From assembly GCA_964531335.1 (NCBI GenBank), contig CAZHEV010000006.1:62001-126000 (forward strand): DNA of 64,000 nt. Reading direction: 5' to 3'. Under the pieces are notes generated by a model. The model was not told the origin of the DNA. It worked only from the letters and a program-made list of their open reading frames with translations, and made no database searches. Origin of the DNA: CAZHEV01 sp964531335 [NCBI: uncultured bacterium] (GTDB lineage Bacteria > Eisenbacteria > RBG-16-71-46 > CAZHEV01). The first letter of the stretch is position 1. The number at the start of each line of letters is the position of its first letter. Position numbers and translations under genes: made by a program. Shown piece after piece: positions 8,533-19,073 of the stretch.

Positions 8533-9849
8533 TCAACGCTCCCGGGGCCCGTGAGCCCGCCGTCCCCTGGACGCTATCCTACAGACCGGGATCGCGACCG
8601 CGACGGACACCACAACCGACATTATCAGCAGGGTGCCCGGGGAGATGGGATCGGTCGCGACCACCTTTCCGATCGCCCCCAGCAAACCCCGCGCGCCGAG
8701 CAGCACGCTCGCGAAGCCGCAAACGAGCGAGACGGCATTCAACAGGGGGCCGTTCATCCTCTCGGGCCCGACGACACGGCGGTCGTTGACGGCTATGAGA
8801 AGGAAGATAACCACTATGGGTAGCACTACGCCGTTCAGCGCCTGCGCCAGCACTATGACCGGCACGGGCCGCACGCCGCTGACGCCGAAGGCGAATCCGG
8901 TAACCAGGACGGCGATCCACACGGCGCGGAAGCGGGCGCCGGCGGCGTTCCACCGGGGGTCTTCCGCGTCTCCCAACAGGCTGCGCGTCGCGATGGCCGC
9001 GGCCAGGGGCGCGGTTATGGCCGAAGACAGGCCGGCACCGAGGAGCCCGACGGCAAAGAGAGCCTCGGCCGCCCCGCCCAGCTCGCTTCGAAGAAGAGCG
9101 GCCATGCCCTCGAACCCGAACGGGCCGTCCAGGCCGCTTCCCACGACCATGACCGCGAGCGATACCAGCCCTCCCAGACCGATGGCCATGATGAGCCCGA
9201 AGCGCACAGGGGCATCGCCGCGCCCTCGCGCGAGGCCGGACCCGAGAAAGAGGTTGTAAGGGACGACCGTCGTCCCGACGAGCCCCAGGGCGAGAGCCGC
9301 CGAGCCGGCGGGAAGAGCCGGAACCAGCGCTCCCTTTATCCACTCGACCGGATCGACCCCGATGCGCAGCGCGGTCCAGGCGAATGCCACAGCCATCACC
9401 GCGACGATGCCCCCCAGCACCCGCGCTATCCACTCGGTCCGGCCGGTCCACAGAAGGGCCGCGGCCGCGGCGGCGCTCACAAGCGTGAGAGCGCGTGGGT
9501 CGATCTCCAGGACAAGACGCGCGCCCGCGACGCCGCCCAGGATGTTGCCCGCCTCGTAGGCGGCGCAGCCGATCACTATCGCAGACGCCACGAACGCCGG
9601 GACCCAGGGCCTTCGCTCGGAGACGCGCGCCCGGGCCCTTATCGACTGGCCGAGATCGAGCCCGGAGGCCGTGGTGAGCCGCGCCGCCGCCTCCTGCAAT
9701 ATGACGCAAGTTATGGTGGAGAACACAAGCGCCCACGCAAGAGACGCCCCGAACGTCGCGCCGGAAGCCGCCGCAGTGGTCACGGTCCCCGGTCCGATGA
9801 AGGCCGCGGCCAGCACCGCCCAGAACATGACCTCCAGCAGCCTCTTCAT
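8533..9849 (-). CDS. NRAMP-fold transporter lacking the metal motif (YcsG-like)
   Basis: A 438-residue protein with about 11 hydrophobic segments of the NRAMP (SLC11) fold. Canonical metal transporters carry DPGN in helix 1 and an M-P-H motif in helix 6. Here helix 1 reads GPGTVTTAAASGATFG and helix 6 reads VVPYNLFLGSG, so the metal-binding Asp and His/Met are absent. Its start overlaps the stop of the oxoprolinase-like gene by four bases (ATGA), so the two are translationally coupled. In Bacillus an NRAMP-like protein, YcsG, sits with 5-oxoprolinase-pathway genes. I infer that this protein moves an organic substrate of the adjacent enzyme, perhaps 5-oxoproline or a hydantoin-like lactam, rather than a divalent metal. 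Fold is confident; substrate is inference. Confidence 0.8.
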   Translation of the reverse strand: MKRLLEVMFWAVLAAAFIGPGTVTTAAASGATFGASLAWALVFSTITCVILQEAAARLTTASGLDLGQSIRARARVSERRPWVPAFVASAIVIGCAAYEAGNILGGVAGARLVLEIDPRALTLVSAAAAAALLWTGRTEWIARVLGGIVAVMAVAFAWTALRIGVDPVEWIKGALVPALPAGSAALALGLVGTTVVPYNLFLGSGLARGRGDAPVRFGLIMAIGLGGLVSLAVMVVGSGLDGPFGFEGMAALLRSELGGAAEALFAVGLLGAGLSSAITAPLAAAIATRSLLGDAEDPRWNAAGARFRAVWIAVLVTGFAFGVSGVRPVPVIVLAQALNGVVLPIVVIFLLIAVNDRRVVGPERMNGPLLNAVSLVCGFASVLLGARGLLGAIGKVVATDPISPGTLLIMSVVVSVAVAIPVCRIASRGRRAHGPRER

Positions 9850-12800
9850 GACCTCCTCCCCTCGCGGCCGTATCCGCCTCCGCCCGGCGTCTCGATCACG
9901 ATGCGATCGCCGGCCCCTAGATCCGCCCGGGCCGTCGAGCCGAGCCGGACCCGCGACCCGTCCGCCCGGACGATCCACTGGCGGCCGGCCTTTCCGCGCC
10001 CGCCGCCTTCGAGCCCGTATGGGCCGACCGTCCTTCGTTGTGTCATGAGAGATAGCTCGACCGGCGCAAGGAATTCGAGCTCTCTTATCATCCCGTTCCC
10101 GCCTGTCCACCGCCCGCGCCCGCCCGAGCCCCGCCTTATCTCGATGCGCCGCACGCGCACGGGATAGCGGTGCTCTATAACCTCTGCGTCGGTAAGCCGC
10201 GTGTTGGTCATGTGGGAGTGCACGGCGTGGGCGCCGTCAAAGCCCGGACCCGCGCCCGTGCCCCCGCCCAGGGTCTCGTAGAAGCCGAATCTCGCGTCTC
10301 CGAAGCTCAGGTTGTTCATGGTGCCCTGGCCGCCGGCCCCTATGCCAGTCGCCTTTAGCAACACGTCCACTATCCTTTGGCTTGTCTCCACGTTTCCGCC
10401 CACTATCGCGGGGCACTCCTCCGCCTTTTCCGAGAACTCGGGGTTCAACATGCCCCTTTCTATCACGAGATCGATGGCCTCGAGGAGTCCCTCGTTGAGA
10501 GGCAACGGCTCGTCAACCAACAGTCTCAACGCGTACAGCACGGCGCTGTGCACTATGGCGTCCGTCGCGTTCAGGTTGCCGGGGTGGACCGGCGCGCTGC
10601 CGGTGAAATCTACCGTGGCCCTGTCCCCGGCGATGGTGAGCTTGACCGCGACCGGAGACCCGTCGTCCATCTCCTCGCGCGCGCTGTACTCGCCCGCTCC
10701 TAGCTTCGCGAGCGCCGCCCTGACGTGGCGTGTCGCGAGGGCGCGCAGAGCGTCCATCTGCGCGCGCACGCGCTCGGTGGAGGCGCCCCGGGCCAGATCC
10801 GCGAGCTGGACCGCTCCCCTGCGGCAGGCCGCGACCATAGCGCGCAGGTCGGCCAGGTTGTCGGCCATCGCGCGGGTGGGATAGGGGGAGTCGCGCAGCA
10901 ACCCCTCTATCTCCTCCCAGGCCGGCGCGCCGCCGCGCACGATGTACATGGGCGGTATAACCACCCCTTCCTGGATAAGGCGCGTGGCGCCGGCCGGCAT
11001 CGAGCCCGGGCTCATACCGCCTATCTCCGCGTGATGCGCGCGCGCGGCCACGTGGCCCACGTGCCCGCCGCCTTCATCGAACACGGCGCTTACGACGGTC
11101 ACGTCGGGAAGATGGGAGCCGCCGAACGCGGGATGATTCGTCACGACGACGTCGCCCGGGCCCATCTCCATGGATTCGCGCAGGCGCCTGACGCATAGCC
11201 CGAGCGCCCCGAGATGCACCGGAATGTGCGGCGCGTTCACGACCAGCCGCCCCTCGGTATCCAGTATCGCGCACGAGAAATCGAGCCGCTCCTTTATGTT
11301 CGTGGAGACAGAGGTCTGGCGCAACCGCTCGCCCATCTCGAGCGCCATGCTCTCGAAGCGATGGCGGAACAGCTCGAGCTCCACCGCGGCGGGGCGAGGA
11401 GGCTCGCCGGGGTGACCAACCGGGCCGGGTGACGTCAGACGAGCATCATCCGCCATGCCGCTCCGTATCTTCCTGCCCGGCATTGCGAGGTCCTCAGCCG
11501 CGGCTGGGGCGCCGCCGGCGTCGCGGCGCAGCAGCAGATGTCCCGAGGGGTGGCGTTCCGCCGACCATCCTTTTGCCACATAGGTCACCGTATCCTCGTC
11601 CGGAATAAGCGCCGGCCCTTCCGTCGTCTTTCCGGCGTCGGGGCACTCCGGCCCCGGAATGGCGTGAGCATCTCCACGCGCGGCGACGACCACCCGCAAG
11701 GAGACAAGCTCGACGGTCCGCTGGACCGGACGGTGGGCGAAAAGCGACTCGTACTCGCGCTCGAAGTCGGCGCGGAGGTTTCCGACGTCCTCGATATCGA
11801 TGAGCAAGGTCGAGTCCTGTCCCTCGTAGCGAACCTCGGCGATGCGCCGTGTAACGCGGGCGCCCCTTGGATCTATGCCGTCCTCTCGCAGCCCGGCTCG
11901 CGCTTTCTCCGCGAGGCGACCTATCGCGGCTTCCACCGAGGCGGGGTCCTCGTCCGCCGGCCTGAGCACCTGCTCGTGCGCGAAGCGCTCCATGACCGCG
12001 TGGGCCAAGCCGTAGGCGCTCAAAAGGCCCGCGCGCGCGGGCACCACGACCCTGTCGATCCCCAGCTCCTCGGCCACGGCGCAGGCGTGCTGGGCGCCCG
12101 CTCCACCGAACACCACCAGCGCGTGGCCGGCTGGATCGTGCCCCTTGCGCAGCGAGACGCGGCGAATCGCCTCGGCCATCCGCTCATCGGCGATCCGGAG
12201 GAGCCCGTGCAGTATATCTTCTGCCGCCGGAGCCGTGCCCGTCTGCGCCCGCAGGTCCGCGCGCAGCTCCTCGAGCCGGGCCTCCGCGGCGGCCCGGTCG
12301 ATGGGGATCGGCATGCGCTCCGCGACTATGCGGCCCAGCAGCAAGTTCACGTCGGTGAGTGTCAGCGGCCCGCCCGCCCCGTAGCAGGCCGAGCCCGGAA
12401 AAGCGCCGGCGCTGTCGGGCCCGACCGTGAGAAGCCCCTGCGTCGCGCGGCAGATCGAGCCTCCCCCCGCCGCCACCGTCTCTATGGCCAAGGCGGGCGC
12501 CGCGAGATGCGCGTCCCCGACAACCAGCTCGAACACGTAGTCGAAGTGCCCGTCCCAGCGGGCAACGTCCGTGCTGGTCCCGCCCATGTCGAATGAGAGA
12601 AGCGGGCGAAGGCCGAGCCCCTCGCCGATCGCGGCGACGCCGACCACTCCACCCGCAGGCCCGCTCAGAAGGGAGTCGCGGGGGCGGAACACCCCCGCGC
12701 CGGCGAGGCCTCCCGCCGAGGTCATGACACGCACGCGGCGGCCGTCGAGCACGGCGCATACATCGCGCAGGTACCTGCCCAAAACAGGGGAGAGCGTCGC

Positions 12801-13748
12801 GTCGACCACGGTGGTCTCGGCGCGTGACAGCGCGCCTTGAAGCGGCGCCACCTCGCTGGAGCGCGAGACATGATCGAACCCGGCCGCGCGCGCGATCTCT
12901 TCCAGGGCCATCTCGTGGACGGGATTGAGATAGGCGTGCAGAAGCGCGATGGCCACTGCCTCGTGGCCCTCTTCTCGCAGCACCCTCAGACGGTCCTTCA
13001 GCCCGGCCGCCTCCAGCGCGCCAAGGACCTCGCCGCGGGCGTCGACGCGCTCGTCTATCTCGACGACCGTCTCGGCGAGAGGCGTAGGCCGCCTGATCTC
13101 GCGGGCGAAGAGCTCGGGCCTTTGCTGGGTGCCGATCGCAAGGAGATCGGCGAAGCCGCGAGTTACAAGAAGCGCGGTCCTTGCCCCTCGACGCTCGAGG
13201 AGCGCGTTTGTGCCCCGTGTCGTCGCAAGGCGCATTTCCAGGCCGGGGAGCGGGCTGTGCCGCGGCGTGTCGGTGACCGCGCGCGCCGCGAGGACCGGCG
13301 CCTCCTCCGGCGAGACAAGCTCGACGGTTGCGCCGGGTTGGACGGCGTCCGGGTTGATAGGGCCGGGGACGTCGGATGCGGGCCGAATGGCATCAAGCTC
13401 ATTTGAGTCGGGCTCGATGTGATCGGGCCCGGCGGGCCCGGGCGTGGGGAAGCCGGGGTCGTCCTCCAGCGTTATCGAGCGCGGGCTGCGCGTGGATCTC
13501 GCAACGCGCCACGTCTTGTCTACTCCGATGAGGCGAAGGGTGAAACCTTCGAGGAAGCCGTCCGGGAGGTCCCACGCGGCTTCGAGGTGGACGACCGTTC
13601 CGTCCGTGGAGAGGACCACAGCGCGAAGAGCGCTGCTGCTCAGCACCTTCGCCGTACGCACTCGGCCCTTCGGGTCGATGGCGACGCAATCGGTGAAGGT
13701 GCCGCCTGTGTCCACGTGGATTCGCCAGGGCTTATCGCTCAAAGTCAA
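9846..13748 (-). CDS. Fused hydantoinase A/B (5-oxoprolinase-like)
   Basis: A 1300-residue protein joining a HyuA-type half (about 1-780) and a HyuB-type half (about 800-1300). The ATPase half shows DTGGTFTD at residues 13-20, a GPAGGV turn and DMGGTSTD, the phosphate-binding motifs of the actin-like fold. The HyuB half contains [25 protein letters not shown] and [15 protein letters not shown]. Single-chain enzymes of this length include ATP-dependent 5-oxoprolinases (5-oxo-L-proline to L-glutamate); other members open hydantoins or carboxylate ketones. Residues about 110-150 form a Pro/Asp-rich insert in the HyuA half. It overlaps the upstream membrane-protein gene and the downstream transporter gene by four bases each, making a compact three-gene operon. 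Confidence 0.88.
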   Translation of the reverse strand: MTLSDKPWRIHVDTGGTFTDCVAIDPKGRVRTAKVLSSSALRAVVLSTDGTVVHLEAAWDLPDGFLEGFTLRLIGVDKTWRVARSTRSPRSITLEDDPGFPTPGPAGPDHIEPDSNELDAIRPASDVPGPINPDAVQPGATVELVSPEEAPVLAARAVTDTPRHSPLPGLEMRLATTRGTNALLERRGARTALLVTRGFADLLAIGTQQRPELFAREIRRPTPLAETVVEIDERVDARGEVLGALEAAGLKDRLRVLREEGHEAVAIALLHAYLNPVHEMALEEIARAAGFDHVSRSSEVAPLQGALSRAETTVVDATLSPVLGRYLRDVCAVLDGRRVRVMTSAGGLAGAGVFRPRDSLLSGPAGGVVGVAAIGEGLGLRPLLSFDMGGTSTDVARWDGHFDYVFELVVGDAHLAAPALAIETVAAGGGSICRATQGLLTVGPDSAGAFPGSACYGAGGPLTLTDVNLLLGRIVAERMPIPIDRAAAEARLEELRADLRAQTGTAPAAEDILHGLLRIADERMAEAIRRVSLRKGHDPAGHALVVFGGAGAQHACAVAEELGIDRVVVPARAGLLSAYGLAHAVMERFAHEQVLRPADEDPASVEAAIGRLAEKARAGLREDGIDPRGARVTRRIAEVRYEGQDSTLLIDIEDVGNLRADFEREYESLFAHRPVQRTVELVSLRVVVAARGDAHAIPGPECPDAGKTTEGPALIPDEDTVTYVAKGWSAERHPSGHLLLRRDAGGAPAAAEDLAMPGRKIRSGMADDARLTSPGPVGHPGEPPRPAAVELELFRHRFESMALEMGERLRQTSVSTNIKERLDFSCAILDTEGRLVVNAPHIPVHLGALGLCVRRLRESMEMGPGDVVVTNHPAFGGSHLPDVTVVSAVFDEGGGHVGHVAARAHHAEIGGMSPGSMPAGATRLIQEGVVIPPMYIVRGGAPAWEEIEGLLRDSPYPTRAMADNLADLRAMVAACRRGAVQLADLARGASTERVRAQMDALRALATRHVRAALAKLGAGEYSAREEMDDGSPVAVKLTIAGDRATVDFTGSAPVHPGNLNATDAIVHSAVLYALRLLVDEPLPLNEGLLEAIDLVIERGMLNPEFSEKAEECPAIVGGNVETSQRIVDVLLKATGIGAGGQGTMNNLSFGDARFGFYETLGGGTGAGPGFDGAHAVHSHMTNTRLTDAEVIEHRYPVRVRRIEIRRGSGGRGRWTGGNGMIRELEFLAPVELSLMTQRRTVGPYGLEGGGRGKAGRQWIVRADGSRVRLGSTARADLGAGDRIVIETPGGGGYGREGRRS

Positions 13749-14167
13749 TCGACCTCGGTGCGGGCTCCCGACCGCCCCGGCGCTACACGATCAGGCGGCC
13801 GCCGCGCTATCATGCCTCCCAGCACGCACCCGGGCACGATAAGCACCAGGAAGGTCAGGTGGTACCAGACCGGCATCAGTGTCCAAACGCGGACCTGGAC
13901 CAGGATTCCCGTCACAAGAAGAAGGACCGCCATAATGAGCGCCGCTGTAAGTGCGCGACCCCTGGCTATGATGGCCGCGGTGAGTCCCGCGGCAACCGAG
14001 CATATGAGGCTGAGCACGATCGCGCCGGTCAGTGGTCCCGCCGCGGTGTAAGGTTCGCCTGATTCCACGACCCCCGCGGCCGCGCCGAAAAAGACGGCGT
14101 TGCCGGCGAGCCAAACCACACTCCACACAAGGTATCCAATAAGCACACCTAGCACCGCGCGCTTCAT
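13745..14167 (-). CDS. Small four-helix membrane protein
   Basis: A 140-residue protein with four hydrophobic segments at about 5-27, 46-68, 72-92 and 98-120 and an Arg/Pro-rich cytoplasmic tail. No family is recognised. It is the first gene of the operon, and its stop overlaps the start of the oxoprolinase-like gene by four bases, so it is probably co-translated with it. The ATG is preceded by AAAGGAGTAAACC, a good Shine-Dalgarno at normal spacing. It could be a transporter accessory subunit for the NRAMP-like protein two genes downstream, but that is a guess from position. Confidence 0.7.
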   Translation of the reverse strand: MKRAVLGVLIGYLVWSVVWLAGNAVFFGAAAGVVESGEPYTAAGPLTGAIVLSLICSVAAGLTAAIIARGRALTAALIMAVLLLVTGILVQVRVWTLMPVWYHLTFLVLIVPGCVLGGMIARRPPDRVAPGRSGARTEVD

Positions 14168-14318
14168 GGTTTACTCCTTTCGGCTGGGCCTGCGCGAAGG
14201 GTGTTACCGCGTTCTCCGGCCATCATCGCCTCGAATGCCCTCCGGTTGAAGGATAGATCGCAAGGACCGGTATGGCAATCCCCAGGGCCACGTATATGGG
14301 CCGCGGCGGCGGCGGCGT

Positions 14319-16301
<1,983 letters not shown>

Positions 16302-16381
16302 GACGGTTCCTTAGGGGACGGCCGTCTAATCCCACATCTCCGACACTGGTTGCCGAGGCGTCGCTCGAGACGCCGGCGGGA

Positions 16382-16777
16382 TCAGCCGCCTGTCACGCCC
16401 TTCGCGATCCGGTCGCCGATCTCCTTGTCGATGTTGCGCCAGTATTCCAGCGCGCGCTCGAGCACCGGGTCGGTCACGTTCTCTACACGCATGACCCCGT
16501 CCTTGCTGTAGCTGTGCACGGGGCATTTCGGCCGGTTGACCGGGATCTGCTTGTAATTGACCCCCAGGCGGGCGCGGTGCGCGTCGGCGTAGGAGAACAG
16601 CCGGGCGTGGGGCTGGCGCTCCGAAATCCGCTCCCGGTTGAAGTTCGCCATCTGCTCGATGAGATAGTGATCCTGAAGCAGGATGGGCCCGTCGGGACCG
16701 ACCGTGAGCGAGAATTCATCGCTGGAAACGGGAATACCGGCATCCGTAGTAGTTGGCCTACGATCGTCGTCCTTCAT
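16382..16777 (-). pseudogene. Internally deleted catalase minigene
   Basis: A 131-residue open frame with a strong Shine-Dalgarno (GGAGACGGAGCG ATG). Its pieces match haem catalase (KatA/KatE clade) but most of the enzyme is missing. Residues about 10-50 match the N terminus ([14 protein letters not shown] then [14 protein letters not shown], ending at the catalytic His). The chain then jumps directly to the proximal haem-ligand segment [16 protein letters not shown] with its Tyr, continues through [14 protein letters not shown] and DGVMRV, and jumps again to the C-terminal [17 protein letters not shown]. Roughly 290 residues are absent at the first junction and a further block at the second. 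Both junctions stay in frame and no stop has accumulated. It cannot form the beta-barrel core, so catalase activity is not expected. Either it is a recent double deletion, or the short product is retained for another reason. Confidence 0.8.
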
Positions 16778-16889
16778 CGCTCCGTCTCCTTCTCTGGGAT
16801 TTGCTTGATCCGGCTGGTTTCTCAAGAGTCAGTGTAGCATACGGCATGGGGCAGGCGCAGCGCTTGCGTCCCGGCACGGTGATAGGCAG

Positions 16890-17052
16890 GCGCCGGCGGG
16901 CTCACCGCGAGATCCACGATATCCGCAGATCCCCGCGGGTTCAAGACTTCGTCTCCTACGCCCGGCTCGTCAAGTGCGTCAAAGAATCCGCCGGCAAGGG
17001 CTGCGGCACCTCGGGCAAAAAGATCGGCAACGTTCATCTCAAGCGGGCGGCC
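16890..17052 (+). pseudogene. IS110-family transposase C-terminal fragment
   Basis: On the plus strand the frame reads REIHDIRRSPRVQDFVSYARL followed by KESAGK and KKIGNVHLK. This is the Transposase_20 (IS116/IS110/IS902) C-terminal domain with its usual spacing. Only about 50 residues remain; the N-terminal DEDD domain and the true C terminus are missing. It lies between the deleted catalase and the cupin gene, and may record the event that damaged this neighbourhood. There is no complete IS and no terminal repeats. Confidence 0.7.
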
Positions 17053-17060
17053 TTGCGCCC

Positions 17061-17396
17061 TTATTCTCGGTCGTGCGTCGCCAACGCCACAAGATACACG
17101 TAGCGTAGATCGGAGTCCCCGGTGTTGGTGACGTCGTGCTCGGTCCCTGGCGGGCAGTAGGCCAGGCAAGGCGCGGCGAGGTCGAGGACCGAGCCGTCAC
17201 CCGAGCGCATCTCGCCCAGTCCGGCCAGCACGACGAGAGCCTCCTCGTAGCGTCCCGTAGTGTGTTTGCCGACGGATTGACCGGGCCTGAGGACGACGCT
17301 GCCCGACCGCATCGACACGGTGGCCGGCGGCCCTCCGAGCAGCGGTGCGTACTCGGTGGCTGAAAGACTGATCGGAACCAGCAGGGGGCGGGTCAT
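17061..17396 (-). CDS. Small cupin-domain protein
   Basis: A 111-residue single-domain cupin. The barrel motifs are visible: RPGQSVGKHTTGRYEEALVV (first histidine/glutamate motif) at about 38-57 and PPGTEHDVTNTG (second motif histidine) at about 82-93, with a Gly-rich turn GLGEMRSGDG between them. Free-standing cupins of this size bind a metal and act as small-molecule isomerases, lyases or ligand sensors. The ATG at 17394-17396 lies inside the end of the upstream membrane gene (four-base overlap), so the pair is co-translated. Upstream in-frame codons exist but run through that gene and do not look coding. Substrate unknown; it may sense or process what the transporter component imports. Confidence 0.75.
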   Translation of the reverse strand: MTRPLLVPISLSATEYAPLLGGPPATVSMRSGSVVLRPGQSVGKHTTGRYEEALVVLAGLGEMRSGDGSVLDLAAPCLAYCPPGTEHDVTNTGDSDLRYVYLVALATHDRE

Positions 17397-17950
17397 GCGC
17401 GGGAACCTCGCCGTACCCACCATTTCGCGACGAGCGGCAACATCAGCACCTGCGCCAGCGCGGCGGGGAATCCGGGGGCAAGCGCGGCGCGAGCATACTC
17501 GAAGGCGGACGGCCCGCTCGCCCCGGTTGCGACGACGACGAGCAGGAACACGAGGCGGCCTCCAACGACAGCTAGCCCGATGGCCAGGAACGGGTTCCAG
17601 CGCAGCGTCTCGCGGAAGGTGCCCGCAAGCAGACCGTACGCGGCCAATTCCACGGTCATCGCGGGCAGGACCACGGGATACGGCATCCCCGAGATTAGGT
17701 AGCTCAGACCGGGCGCCGCCAGCCCGACGATCGCACCTGACCGCCAACCGTAAGCCAACCCGACCAGAAGGACCGGCCAGTGCATGGGAAGCAGAACTCG
17801 TACCGGCAGTCCGGTCAGATGCGCCGCGGCGGGCAGAAGCACGCTCGCTGTCACCAGTAAGAGCGCTTGTACGGACAGGGCCCGAGTTCCAGATGCAGGG
17901 AGGGATACGGGCGAATCGGCCGGATAACCGGAATTACCTACGTATTCCAC
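17393..17950 (-). CDS. ECF-type transporter substrate-binding (S) component
   Basis: A 185-residue membrane protein with five or six hydrophobic segments. Residues about 50-115 (LPVRVLLPMHWPVLLVGL, then YGWRSGAIVGL, LSYLISGMPYP, MTVELAAYGLLAG) follow the pattern of ECF S components, which bind vitamins or other micronutrients and dock on a shared energising module. No ATPase or T component is visible nearby, so it would use a module encoded elsewhere or act alone. It is the first gene of a two-gene operon with a cupin. The N-terminal 20 residues before the first helix are polar and may be over-extended. Vitamin specificity cannot be read. Confidence 0.65.
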   Translation of the reverse strand: MEYVGNSGYPADSPVSLPASGTRALSVQALLLVTASVLLPAAAHLTGLPVRVLLPMHWPVLLVGLAYGWRSGAIVGLAAPGLSYLISGMPYPVVLPAMTVELAAYGLLAGTFRETLRWNPFLAIGLAVVGGRLVFLLVVVATGASGPSAFEYARAALAPGFPAALAQVLMLPLVAKWWVRRGSRA

Positions 17951-18194
17951 TTGTGACTCCTTTGTTCGCAGTCCATGAGGTCGCCTGTCACTTCAGTACC
18001 GATACAGCGTGTCCGCCCAACGTATAGGATCGAATCCGCAATGCTCAGGTGAGTAAGGCCACATGTCCGATCGAGTGATGTTGGTAAGCATTTACGGATA
18101 CAATCTATTGGACTTAACCGCGTGTGACTTCCCTATGGGGATTCTAACCGCACGGTGGGGCATAAGGCAAGGATTTCAGGACTGGGGTAGTTTA

Positions 18195-18293
18195 GTTCAA
18201 CGCATGCGTAACCTGCAGCGCCCGGACCCCGCGGGGCCCGCCACCGCGGGGTCCGGGGCGGGAGAGTGCCGACAGGTTCACGCGGAGTTAGGC
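18195..18293 (-). repeat. attC-like site A
   Basis: 99 bases from GTTCAAC to GTTAGGC. Inner arms GCGTAACCTG and CAGGTTCACGC pair with one bulged base; the centre is a GC-rich hairpin (GGACCCCGCGG / CCGCGGGGTCC). It forms the left end of the array, 8 bases from the MazF stop codon. Confidence 0.85.
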
Positions 18294-18300
18294 ACTCCTA

Positions 18301-18624
18301 CTACGAAGCAAACATCTCCTGCAGCAACGCCAACACTCTGTCCGCGGCCTTAGGGCTTATCTTTCCCAGCCTCCTCACGAGGCGAGCCCTGTCGACAGTC
18401 CTCAGCTGGTCCAAAACAACTTGGCCGGTCTTCCCTTTGAACCGGCAGGCCACACGCGTCGGATATGCACGGCCCTTCGTCGTCATGGGTGCTACAATTA
18501 CCGTTCGAATGTGATGATTCATCTCATCCGGCGATACTATCAAACACGGGCGGGTTTTCTTGATCTCCCCCCCCACCGTCGGATCGAGGCTGACCAGGTA
18601 GACCTCAAAGCGGTTGATTACCAT
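18301..18624 (-). CDS. mazF: MazF/PemK-family toxin (mRNA interferase)
   Basis: A 107-residue PemK-fold protein: INRFEVYLVSLDPTVGGEIKK at the start carries the beta1-loop Gly/Arg region, KTRPCLIVSP follows, and the conserved Asp/Leu segment VVLDQLRTVDRARL is at about 77-90. MazF enzymes cut single-stranded mRNA at short sequences and arrest translation when the antitoxin is lost. I chose the ATG at 18622-18624, which overlaps the antitoxin's stop codon by seven bases; an upstream start would run back into the antitoxin gene. The stop lies 8 bases from attC site A, as expected of a cassette gene. Confidence 0.9.
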   Translation of the reverse strand: MVINRFEVYLVSLDPTVGGEIKKTRPCLIVSPDEMNHHIRTVIVAPMTTKGRAYPTRVACRFKGKTGQVVLDQLRTVDRARLVRRLGKISPKAADRVLALLQEMFAS

Positions 18625-18872
18625 TCCCACTCTTCTTCCTCCCACCGCGTCGGCGGAAGCTTGTCAGCGTCGAGCGGCTCATCGTCTCCTCGATCTGACA
18701 TCTTCTTAAAGGCCTCCGCCCAACCGGAGCGGATAGCATCGAGTGGAGCTATGACAAGCCGGTTCTCATCAACCACTATCTCGACCTCGTCGCCCAGACC
18801 AGTTTGATCCATTAGAGGTTTGGGGATGCGAATCCCGCGGGAATTGCCAATCTTCACTATGCGGGCTTTCAT
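18618..18872 (-). CDS. mazE: MazE-like AbrB/SpoVT antitoxin
   Basis: An 84-residue protein with an N-terminal AbrB-type swapped-hairpin domain (KARIVKIGNSRGIRIPKPL, then LGDEVEIVVDENRLVIAP) and an acidic C-terminal tail (EPLDADKLPPTRWEEEEWEW) that would thread into the MazF groove. The antitoxin comes first and the toxin overlaps its end, the usual order. A Shine-Dalgarno AGGAGG lies about 11 bases upstream of the ATG, and a promoter with an overlapping inverted repeat lies before it, consistent with autorepression. Confidence 0.9.
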   Translation of the reverse strand: MKARIVKIGNSRGIRIPKPLMDQTGLGDEVEIVVDENRLVIAPLDAIRSGWAEAFKKMSDRGDDEPLDADKLPPTRWEEEEWEW

Positions 18873-18899
18873 GATGCCAACACCTCCTAACGTAATTAC

Positions 18900-18928
18900 A
18901 TTGTACCCACATAGTACAATTATGTCAC
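18900..18928 (-). promoter_or_regulatory. mazEF promoter with overlapping inverted repeat
   Basis: On the minus strand GTGACA (18923-18928) and TACAAT (18900-18905) are separated by 17 bases. The inverted repeat TTGTAC-N7-GTACAA covers the spacer and the -10 box, a natural site for MazE autoregulation. It lies inside the cassette, so this module does not depend on an external integron promoter. Confidence 0.65.
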
Positions 18929-18966
18929 GAGGGAAATCGCCGCCCTATGTCTATTTCACAAGACGC

Positions 18967-19027
18967 GCCTGACGTATGCGTAACCTGACAGCGCCGGCCG
19001 GCGCTGTAAGGTTACGCATAGTTAAAT
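18967..19027 (-). repeat. attC-like site B (short, 61 bases)
   Basis: GCCTGAC to GTTAAAT enclosing an almost perfect palindrome (ATGCGTAACCT / AGGTTACGCAT with a GCGCCGGC core). It is the shortest site of the array and lacks the long variable terminal structure of the others. It separates the MazEF cassette from the degenerate cassette to its right. Confidence 0.75.
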
Positions 19028-19073
19028 TGCCGGAAGCAATTGAAGAACCACCTCGGTGGTCGAGTACAAGAAA

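Noticed and set aside
16822-17037. Minus-strand 71-codon frame (start at 17037) opposite the IS110 fragment
   Set aside because: The plus-strand IS110 similarity explains the sequence better; the minus-strand frame matches no known pattern.
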